The position numbers and the translations under genes were made by a program. The notes under the pieces are model-generated. The model saw only the letters and a list, made by a program, of their open reading frames with translations. It had not been told where the DNA came from and did not search any database. A stretch of 6,029 nt of DNA from assembly GCA_964405405.1 (NCBI GenBank), contig CAYONT010000089.1, forward strand, positions 1 through 6,029, given 5' to 3'. The stretch's first letter is position 1; each line of letters begins with the position of its first letter. This document shows, one piece after another, positions 1 through 6,029 of the stretch. Origin of the DNA: CAMCYM01 sp964405405. Its GTDB lineage: Bacteria; Bacteroidota; Bacteroidia; Flavobacteriales_D; Sanyastnellaceae.

Positions 1-3000
1 GGACGTTCGTGCTGTGGTTGTTGCCAGCGGGTGAGATGTCCCAGATCTGCGTGCCCCCGCCTTCGTCAAAGGTGTAGTGCAGCACGAGGTCAGGATCGTT
101 CACGAAACCGCCGACAGGCTGCACATCGAGCACGAGCGCCCGTGTGTCGCTGCCGGAGGTGTCGCTCACCTGCACGGTGAAAATGGCGCGCGCAGGCGAG
201 TTCACCGTGCCGCTGAGCACGCCGCCAGTGCTCAGGCTCATGCCCAGCGGCAAGATGCCCACCGTGACGCTCCAGGTGCGCGTGCCGACGCCGCCTGCAG
301 CCTGCAAATTCACACTGTAGGGCACGCCAACTGTCGCCAGGGGCAGCGAGGTCGTGACCACACTTAGCGCGTCATTCACTGTGACCTGCGCGGGTGTGCT
401 GGTGATGCTGCCCTGTGCATTGATGATCTCCACCGTGTAGCTGCCCGTATCACCAGCATTCACGTTGGCGATGTGGAGTTCGGGGCTGTTCGTGCCGACC
501 ACCGTCACTCCGCGCCGCCAGACAAAATCAAACGGCCCCGTGCCGCTCACCGCGACGACGAAATGCAGCGCGTTCCCGACGGCGAGCGTGGTGTCCGCAG
601 GCTCGCTGACGATGCCCGGCGCCTGCTGTGAAGGCGCATCCGGCGGCGGCAATGGAACGCCAGCGGCGTCACGCCCGTCAATCTGCCGCACATAGGCCAG
701 CAGGTTGTCGCGTTCACCCGAAGGCAGGCTTTCCACGAGACGATGCGGCTGCGCGATGGCGAGCTGCGAGGCGTTCGCGACGAGGATGCCGTTCAAGAAG
801 AAGTCGCCATTGCCGCGCAGCACTTCAATCGTGTTCGTGGTTCCCGCGTTCAGCGCCGCCTCGATCACAAGCCAGCGCCAACCGCTGACCTGCCAGCCAT
901 TGTCCGGAAACTGCCGTTCTGTGACCACCGTTTGCTGGGCACCGTTGATGCTCACATGCGCGGTGCCGCCACCGTATTGCCGCGCGTAGCGCAGCGCGAT
1001 GCGCGCCATGCCACCCGTGCCGCCGTTCACATTCGTAAAGCGCACGCCAGACACGCCGTCCGTGCCGCCGAGGAAGGCAGCGGAGCCGTTGAAGTAGCCG
1101 CGGTTGAACCCGCCGCCGCCCTGCGCGGGATCATCATTGAATGCACCCGTGCCACCACCAAAAAACTCGCCCGACGCGCCTGGCAGCCACGAACCTCCCG
1201 CATAATCGAAGACATCGCCGAGCGTCGCCGCCTGGCCGTGATGCAGATACAGCCGCGTGGCGTGCAGGCCGTGGAGACTTGGTGTGTCAATGCCAGGTAG
1301 CACCGCTCCAAGCCGCGAGCCGCTTAGCGCCGACTGCGTGCCGACATCCATGAGCGCGTTGTTCGTGAAGCTCGCGCCGCTGTGGCATGTGGCGCAGTTT
1401 TGCGCGGCGAAAACGGCCTGTCCGGCAAGTGCGGCGGCAGTGAGCGTGCCGTTAGCATTTCGATGCGGGCTGCGCGGTGTGTGCTCCGGCGTCAAAGACG
1501 ACACATAGGCCGCCAACGCATCGAGATCGGCGCTGAGGCCGGTCTTGCCGCTCGCGGGCGATGGATGCTGCCCGGCGAACTGCTGCGGAGTGAGATTCAA
1601 AAAGCCCGTGCCACCGAAGGGGCCGCGGATGTCGTGCTCGAAGTCCTGAATCTCGTCAAAATTCCCGCTCCAATGCACCGCGCCATGCCCCAGGCCGCTG
1701 CGTCCGCGCAGATCGGTGGTGCGGCGCAGGCCCTCGCCGCGACCGGTGAAATCCCACACGCGCCCGTCGTGGCCGCCGTCAATGTGACATGTCGCGCAGG
1801 AGATGTAGCTGTCCGCGCTCATGCGTGGATCGGCGGCGTTGTAGAAGATTTGTTTGCCGAGCAACACGCCCGCGGTGAGCAGCTCGGTGTCCACGGCCGG
1901 AGTGGTGGCGACCAGTGGCAGCGAGGTTTGATTTTGCAGCAGGAGCGGCGCGGCGTTCCGCACCGTCACGCTGCGGCCCATGAAGTCCTGCGTGAAGAGC
2001 CGGTTCGACATTCCATCCATCAAGACACCCTGCGGGGCCAGTCCGGTGCCGACTTCAAACGCGATGACCGCCGGCTGCGTAATCATGGAGCCTTGAACGA
2101 TCTGCTCTGTGAGCGGCGCGAGGTTCAGCGCGTCCATGCCGACCACGCGGTTGTTCCCCTGATGCGTCACGAGCAGCATGTCGCCCAGCGGCGTGTAAGT
2201 CACCGCGCTGGGGCTGTCGCTGTTGTCAAAGTCACGGCGCGAGTGCGGGATCTCGGCGTTGCTGTTCAAATCGAGGAACGAAATGACCGCGCGCACCGTG
2301 GTCTCATGCGTGAGGTTCCCGACTCCGAAGAAGGTGCCGCGCAGGGTGTTGTCCTGCTTTGACACCACCGCCGCCCGCGTGCCATCCGGCGAGATGGCGA
2401 TGCCCGCGAGGTAGTTCGGCACACCCGCCGCGCGGTCGCCGCCATCGAGCGTGTTCGCCGAGCTGAGCGTGAAGGTGCGCACCTCCGTCAGTGCGGCATT
2501 GAACTCCCGGATCTCAGCGTGCAGCTCCGGCGAAATGAAGCGCGTGACCAGCACACGCGAGCCATCCGCGCTGATGGCGATGGCACGCGGCGTGTCCAGG
2601 CCCGTCACAGTCAGCGGCGCATCACCCGGAGCCGCAGCCGAGTAGCGATGCACCTGCCCGGAGCCGAACATCGTGACATAAAGCAGCGAGCCGTCCGGCG
2701 AGGGCGCGATGCCATGCGGCGCGGAGCCGTAGGCCAGCGGGATCGTCGCATGAGCGCTGCCATCGGCATTCAGCACGCGGATTTCATCGCTATCATGGCA
2801 CGTCACCCAGTAGCGCCCGTTCACATCCCGCGCGATGCCGCGCGGGTCGGCACCGACGGCATATTCGTCTTCTTTTGTGCCGGTGACGGCATTGACCACG
2901 GTGACGGTGTTGGCGTCTGGATTGACGCTCCACACTCGCCGCGTGCCCGCGTCATCCCCCACGGCCAGCGTGCTGCTTTGCGTCGGACGCGGTCCGGCAG

Positions 3001-4885
3001 GTGATGGTGTGATGACCAGCAGCCGCAGCGAACCGTGGACGATGCTGCCATGTCCGTCCCGCACCTGCACCAGTACGCGCGGGCGGCCGGCGCTCGCGTA
3101 GGTGTGGCTGGCGAAGTTGTCCGTGTCCCAGTCCGCCCAGGTGCCGTCAAAGTTGAAGCGGTATTCCAGAACCGGATCACCCGTGGCCGCCACGGTCACC
3201 GTCACCTGATGGCCGGGCGCGGGCTGATACGCATCCGCCGTCACACTGTTCAGCACCGGCGGTGCGGCGGCATTGATCCCGCCACCGGTGGCAAAGCGGA
3301 ACGAGTACGGCTCGATGTAATTCCCTGCCGCGTCTCGGAAGCCGATCTCCGTGCCCGGATCACTCAAAAAGTCCACCTGATACGTCGTGTCCGCCGCCAG
3401 CCCGGCATCCGGCGTGAAGGTCAGCACACCTGCGAAGTCGTGGATGAGAAAGCCGGGCACGAAAGCTCCCAGCACATCCCCTTCACTCACAGGCCGCACG
3501 GTGAAGTCGATGCCGTTGCGCGGACCGCCCGCGCGCGAGTGCTCGTGCAGCAAGAAGCTCAGCGGCGCGTGGCGCGAGTAGTTCAAGCGGTTCGTCTGCG
3601 GGATGTGATAGCTCACCTGCGGCGGCGCGGTGTCCGGCTCCTGCTGATGCACCCACACGCCCAGGCCTTGATTCGTGCCAGGGATCGGGTAGCCGCCTGT
3701 GAGCCACAGATTGCCCAGCGGGAGAGACATCTGCGAGGTGTTCACCCCTACGGTGGCCCCGACCGGCAGCGCGGGCGCTCCCGGCGGGCGCGGTGGATTC
3801 GTTTCGTTCAAAGTCAGCACGATCGGGTTCGCATCGCCCGCCAGGAAACGCGTCATGTCCACCTTGCGGTTGTGGATGAAGCCGAAGTTGTCCTGATACA
3901 CCGGATACGAGGCATTGGTGAAATTCGGCACCGTCAGGCTCGCCGCCACATGCACCGAGCCATCCCCCGCCGGGTCCGCCGCCTGCGTGATGTCCGCGCC
4001 GATGAGGATGTCCGTCGTCGAGCCGATGACATAAAGCCCCGTGCCATCGCTGAACAGGTTAGGCCAGTAGCCCTGGAAGCCGCCGTCCAGTGAGCCGACA
4101 AAATGCGGCGTGATGGAGCGGTTCGCGCGCACCGGGTCATCGAGATTGTGATACTCCAGGCGATACACCACCACGCCGTCATGCCCCGCCACACCGCTGC
4201 GCGCCATGATCAGCAGATCGCCAAACAGCATCGGATGCCAGTCCCCTCCGCCGAACTGCCCTACATGATCCAGGCTGGCCACCGTGTTGAAGGCCACGAA
4301 GCCCGAGCCCGTCAGGTAGGCCTGGCGGATGTCGATGTTCGCGTCCGGCGAGTTGTACCACAGCGCGTTCACCTCCCACGGCCCCGCCATGCTGCCGCGG
4401 TCGTAGCCGATGGGCACCTGGCTGAGCTGCGGGATGCCGTTCGTGCCGCCGCGCTCCACCAGCCCGCCGAAGCCCTGCACCCGCATCACCTGCGGCAGCA
4501 GCAGCGAGTCCCATTTCATCGTGCCATGTGCATGCACGCCCACATTGCCGAAGTACCAAAAGTTACCCTCATACGCCAGCCCGAAGTCCGAGGGGAAGCG
4601 CCGCACCGGATTCGCCGGGTCCGCGATGTCATACACGCGCATCAGCCAGTCCGAACCGTCCCGCGATCCCGGCTGCTCCGCTCCGACAATGACCCACCCG
4701 TTCAGATAATTGATCGAAGTCGTCCGCCCGATCGGCTCCGAGCCGTTCGTGATCGGATGACTCAGCAGCGTCCCCGGCGCCTCCGGGCGGAAGGCGTTGT
4801 TGAAACCGGTCGTCGTCACCGGCTGCGCAAACGCGAACGCGGCAAAGGCGAAAAAGAGGAGTGTCTTGGAGAAAAGAGGGGGCAT
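1..4885 (-). CDS. Giant exported two-heme cytochrome c fused to beta-propellers, Ig-like and binding domains (C-terminus beyond the window)
   Basis: The frame is open from the ATG at 4885 to the left edge (1628 codons, no stop). This is the only possible start: an in-frame TAA lies at 4919-4921 with no ATG, GTG or TTG between. Residues 1-20 are a Sec signal peptide (FFAFAAFAFA, cleavage before Q21) without a lipobox. Domains in order: propeller-like region with an LVIVD-like motif (VYDIADPANPV, about 84-94); SbsA-type Ig-like, about 418-528; PKD-like, about 534-620; YVTN-type propeller, about 640-980, with repeated SPDG/SADG blades; cytochrome module, about 985-1405, with CATCH at 1030-1034 and 1164-1168 and a MauG/cytochrome-peroxidase-like stretch (TPSLHGL 1201-1207, LHHGQAATL from 1214); Ig-like, about 1422-1503; He_PIG-like, about 1505-1590; LamG-like start from about 1597. 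The four heme-motif cysteines plus C696 are the only cysteines I see. CXXCH motifs imply heme attachment outside the cytoplasm. Redox activity is inferred; substrate, distal heme ligands and surface anchor are unknown. No strong Shine-Dalgarno precedes the start. Confidence 0.5.
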   Translation of the reverse strand, partial: MPPLFSKTLLFFAFAAFAFAQPVTTTGFNNAFRPEAPGTLLSHPITNGSEPIGRTTSINYLNGWVIVGAEQPGSRDGSDWLMRVYDIADPANPVRRFPSDFGLAYEGNFWYFGNVGVHAHGTMKWDSLLLPQVMRVQGFGGLVERGGTNGIPQLSQVPIGYDRGSMAGPWEVNALWYNSPDANIDIRQAYLTGSGFVAFNTVASLDHVGQFGGGDWHPMLFGDLLIMARSGVAGHDGVVVYRLEYHNLDDPVRANRSITPHFVGSLDGGFQGYWPNLFSDGTGLYVIGSTTDILIGADITQAADPAGDGSVHVAASLTVPNFTNASYPVYQDNFGFIHNRKVDMTRFLAGDANPIVLTLNETNPPRPPGAPALPVGATVGVNTSQMSLPLGNLWLTGGYPIPGTNQGLGVWVHQQEPDTAPPQVSYHIPQTNRLNYSRHAPLSFLLHEHSRAGGPRNGIDFTVRPVSEGDVLGAFVPGFLIHDFAGVLTFTPDAGLAADTTYQVDFLSDPGTEIGFRDAAGNYIEPYSFRFATGGGINAAAPPVLNSVTADAYQPAPGHQVTVTVAATGDPVLEYRFNFDGTWADWDTDNFASHTYASAGRPRVLVQVRDGHGSIVHGSLRLLVITPSPAGPRPTQSSTLAVGDDAGTRRVWSVNPDANTVTVVNAVTGTKEDEYAVGADPRGIARDVNGRYWVTCHDSDEIRVLNADGSAHATIPLAYGSAPHGIAPSPDGSLLYVTMFGSGQVHRYSAAAPGDAPLTVTGLDTPRAIAISADGSRVLVTRFISPELHAEIREFNAALTEVRTFTLSSANTLDGGDRAAGVPNYLAGIAISPDGTRAAVVSKQDNTLRGTFFGVGNLTHETTVRAVISFLDLNSNAEIPHSRRDFDNSDSPSAVTYTPLGDMLLVTHQGNNRVVGMDALNLAPLTEQIVQGSMITQPAVIAFEVGTGLAPQGVLMDGMSNRLFTQDFMGRSVTVRNAAPLLLQNQTSLPLVATTPAVDTELLTAGVLLGKQIFYNAADPRMSADSYISCATCHIDGGHDGRVWDFTGRGEGLRRTTDLRGRSGLGHGAVHWSGNFDEIQDFEHDIRGPFGGTGFLNLTPQQFAGQHPSPASGKTGLSADLDALAAYVSSLTPEHTPRSPHRNANGTLTAAALAGQAVFAAQNCATCHSGASFTNNALMDVGTQSALSGSRLGAVLPGIDTPSLHGLHATRLYLHHGQAATLGDVFDYAGGSWLPGASGEFFGGGTGAFNDDPAQGGGGFNRGYFNGSAAFLGGTDGVSGVRFTNVNGGTGGMARIALRYARQYGGGTAHVSINGAQQTVVTERQFPDNGWQVSGWRWLVIEAALNAGTTNTIEVLRGNGDFFLNGILVANASQLAIAQPHRLVESLPSGERDNLLAYVRQIDGRDAAGVPLPPPDAPSQQAPGIVSEPADTTLAVGNALHFVVAVSGTGPFDFVWRRGVTVVGTNSPELHIANVNAGDTGSYTVEIINAQGSITSTPAQVTVNDALSVVTTSLPLATVGVPYSVNLQAAGGVGTRTWSVTVGILPLGMSLSTGGVLSGTVNSPARAIFTVQVSDTSGSDTRALVLDVQPVGGFVNDPDLVLHYTFDEGGGTQIWDISPAGNNHSTNV

Positions 4886-4949
4886 GGCTTCTGTTTCTTG
4901 GTCAAAGCACGGTTGCGGTTACAGTCTGCCACAGAAAAAATTCCCGCCA
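4886..4949. promoter_or_regulatory. Divergent intergenic region between the cytochrome gene and the sigma-factor gene
   Basis: These 64 bases separate two head-to-head start codons, so any promoters close to either gene must lie here or inside the opposite gene. On the plus strand, TTGGTC (4898-4903) and TACAGT (4920-4925), spaced 16 bases apart, form a weak sigma-70-like promoter that would start transcription near 4932, ahead of the sigma-factor gene. On the minus strand, TTTGACC (4900-4906) resembles a -35 box but sits too close to the ATG at 4885 to serve that gene. No convincing Shine-Dalgarno precedes either start; the bases ahead of the cytochrome gene are purine-rich and those ahead of 4950 are A-rich. 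An ECF-type promoter cannot be recognised by eye because the motif for this sigma group is not known to me. Confidence 0.5.
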
Positions 4950-5663
4950 ATGCCCGAAACCGCCGACCACAGCTTTCACACCACGCGCTGGAGCCTCGTT
5001 TCGCAATTGCGGGCCGCTGGGGATGAATCGGGCTGCCGCGTTGCGCTGGGAGAACTTTGCCAGCGAAGCTGGTTTCCGATTTATGCCTTTGTGCGGCGCA
5101 CAGGCATGAGCGCGGCGGATGCGGAGGATGCCACGCAGGGCTTTTTTGAGTATTTGCTGACGCATGAACTGATGGCGGAAGCACGGCGAGAGCGAGGAAG
5201 GTTTCGCTCGTTCCTGCTCGGCTGCTTGAAGCACTTCCTCGGCAATGATTGGCAGAAGCGGCAGGCGCAACGTCGCGGCGGGCATCTGGCGGCGGTGCAT
5301 CTGGAGGCGTTGGAGGCGGAGGAGCGCTATCGCCTGGAGGTGGAGGCACTGAGCACGAGTGATGAAGAGGTCTTCGATCAAAGCTGGGCGCATGGCATGT
5401 TAGACCGCGCGATGCAGCAACTCCGCGCCGAGCAGCGGGACGAGGCACGCTTCAATTTGCTGGCACCAGCTTTGACCGGCAGTGAGGATCGCGCCGCGCT
5501 GATGCAGGCCACGGGCATGAATGAAAGCGCCCTCAAAGTGACCATCCACCGTCTGCGCAAACGCTTCCGCGAGCTGCTCCGCGCCGCCGTGGCCGAAACG
5601 GTGGAAAGCGAGGCCGATGTGGACGCGGAACTGGCACATCTGGTGGCGTGCTTGCGGCGCTGA
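4950..5663 (+). CDS. ECF-like RNA polymerase sigma-70 factor (PVC-type, HTTRWSLV family)
   Basis: This 237-residue cytoplasmic protein should direct RNA polymerase to a specific promoter set. It opens with F-H-T-T-R-W-S-L-V (residues 9-17), a hallmark I recognise from sigma factors of planctomycetes and verrucomicrobia. Region 2 spans about 32-110, with FPIYAFVRR, the acidic DAEDATQGFF (57-66) and the polymerase/-10-binding stretch RERGRFRSFLLGCLKHFL (80-97). A linker of about 60 residues follows. Region 4, about 165-212, ends in a helix-turn-helix with ALKVTIHRLRKRFRELL (194-210), followed by an acidic tail. The start at 4950 puts the hallmark near the N-terminus, as in the family. The frame is also open upstream, with ATGs at 4797 and 4884; the latter would give 259 residues and overlap the divergent start codon by two bases, but the extra residues look unlike the family. 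No anti-sigma factor or protein kinase gene is visible nearby. The target genes are unknown; the divergent cytochrome gene is a candidate. Confidence 0.5.
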   Translation: MPETADHSFHTTRWSLVSQLRAAGDESGCRVALGELCQRSWFPIYAFVRRTGMSAADAEDATQGFFEYLLTHELMAEARRERGRFRSFLLGCLKHFLGNDWQKRQAQRRGGHLAAVHLEALEAEERYRLEVEALSTSDEEVFDQSWAHGMLDRAMQQLRAEQRDEARFNLLAPALTGSEDRAALMQATGMNESALKVTIHRLRKRFRELLRAAVAETVESEADVDAELAHLVACLRR

Positions 5664-5689
5664 GATACAAGGCTTATGAGCCTGTCTCA
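5661..5689 (+). terminator. Imperfect hairpin at the end of the sigma-factor gene, possible weak terminator
   Basis: Two nested inverted repeats cover the sigma-factor stop codon and the bases after it. The outer arms are TGAGA (5661-5665) and TCTCA (5685-5689). The inner arms are AGGCT (5670-5674) and AGCCT (5679-5683) around a TATG loop. An asymmetric internal loop (4 bases against 1) separates the two stems. No T-tract follows, so it is not a canonical Rho-independent terminator. It could pause polymerase or protect the transcript's 3' end, or be chance. Confidence 0.5.
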
Positions 5690-5752
5690 ATCCTCGAGTT
5701 CCGCCTCACCGGCGTGAACTCTGCGAAGATGGTACGGGGTTTGAGTGCGTAG

Positions 5753-5777
5753 CTTCGACTGGCAGTCGAAGCCAGTC
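5753..5777. repeat. Two overlapping inverted repeats in the convergent spacer
   Basis: CTTCGACT (5753-5760) and AGTCGAAG (5764-5771) form a perfect 8-bp stem with a GGC loop. Overlapping it, GACTGGC (5757-5763) and GCCAGTC (5771-5777) form a perfect 7-bp stem with a 7-base loop. Both stems use bases 5757-5760 and 5771, so the two hairpins exclude each other. The element lies between two convergent genes and reaches into the stop codon of the minus-strand gene (5776-5778). That position suits a two-way transcription end or a protein-binding site, but neither strand shows a T-tract. Bases 5690-5752, between the two hairpins, show nothing else I can identify. Confidence 0.5.
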
Positions 5778-6024
5778 ACTCACCCAGAAGAAACCTAGCG
5801 GCTGTCACGAGTTCCTCACGAGCACGAATCAGATCGCCACGGGTGCCGCGAAGGAACTCGGCGGCGCGAATCGGACCATCGGCGTTGATGTCGATGAAGT
5901 CACGACGCAGGGCCTGAATCGCAGATTCGTAACGGTCCGCATGGAAGCCGATGCCCGCCAGATCGGAGCGGAGCGAATACTGATCACCTCCGGCAGACAA
6001 TTCGATGCCGAAATCGACATCCAT
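5776..6024 (-). CDS. Small hypothetical protein, possibly incomplete at its 5' end
   Basis: I do not recognise this 82-residue protein. It has no signal peptide, membrane segment or cysteine. It starts with an acidic, probably beta-forming stretch (MDVDFGIEL) and is then mostly mixed-charge and likely helical (ESAIQALRRDFIDINADG; GDLIRAREELVTAARFLL). Its codons look natural, with few rare ones, and it ends in TGA inside a hairpin in the convergent spacer. The codon before the ATG at 6024 is ACG, and the frame stays open to the window edge, so the true start may lie further upstream. The opposite strand in the same codon phase is also open from about 5679 to the edge, but has no ATG until 5941 and uses rarer codons (AGA, ATA). 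The minus strand is therefore preferred with moderate confidence. Confidence 0.5.
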   Translation of the reverse strand: MDVDFGIELSAGGDQYSLRSDLAGIGFHADRYESAIQALRRDFIDINADGPIRAAEFLRGTRGDLIRAREELVTAARFLLGE

Positions 6025-6029
6025 CGTGA

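Noticed and set aside
1382..2362. Plus-strand 326-residue reading frame
   Set aside because: It lies antisense to the cytochrome and propeller part of the large gene, is rich in Arg, Ala and His with no family likeness, and exists because GC-rich codons leave few stops on the other strand.
3035..4093. Plus-strand 352-residue reading frame
   Set aside because: It is antisense to the PKD-like, Ig-like and N-terminal regions of the large gene; its Arg/His/Val-rich composition is typical of a shadow frame.
4103..5026. Plus-strand 307-residue reading frame running into the sigma-factor gene
   Set aside because: It is antisense to the start of the large gene and out of frame with the sigma factor. 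Its sequence shows no recognisable domain.
4816..5448. Minus-strand 210-residue reading frame over the sigma-factor gene
   Set aside because: It is Pro/Ser/Arg-rich and antisense to a well-recognised sigma factor, so it is a shadow.
5670..5689. Possible insertion-sequence end (a GAGCCTGTCTCA-like sequence)
   Set aside because: It vaguely recalls terminal repeats of some transposons, but there is no transposase, matching opposite end or target duplication in the window. A local hairpin explains it better.

Overview
This GC-rich window looks like chromosomal DNA from a PVC-group bacterium, most likely Verrucomicrobiota and less likely Planctomycetota. Two things suggest this: a sigma factor of the type opening with F-H-T-T-R-W-S-L-V, and a very large exported cytochrome built from beta-propellers and Ig-like domains. 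The assignment is by recognition, not by a database search.

The left four fifths (positions 1-4885, minus strand) is one uninterrupted reading frame of at least 1628 codons that runs off the left edge. In order it carries a Sec signal peptide, a propeller-like N-terminal region, an SbsA-type Ig-like domain, a PKD-like domain, a YVTN/surface-layer-type beta-propeller, a two-heme cytochrome module (two CATCH motifs) interrupted by a beta-rich, carbohydrate-binding-module-like insert, an Ig-like domain, a putative-Ig (He_PIG-like) domain and the start of a LamG/concanavalin-like domain. It should be an exported or surface-attached redox protein with many binding modules. Its substrate is unknown.

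A 64-bp spacer (4886-4949) separates it from a divergent plus-strand gene at 4950-5663, an ECF-like sigma-70 factor of 237 residues. The head-to-head layout suggests, without proving, that the two are co-regulated or that the sigma factor drives the cytochrome gene.

The right end holds a 112-bp convergent spacer (5664-5775) with two hairpin-forming inverted repeats, then a small minus-strand gene of unknown function (5776-6024) whose true start may lie beyond the window. No tRNA, rRNA, CRISPR array or transposase was seen. The long plus-strand reading frames lying over 1-4885 are antisense shadows of the large gene. [Format note: the original answer gave no feature confidence values; the uniform 0.5 is a placeholder required by the schema, not an estimate.]
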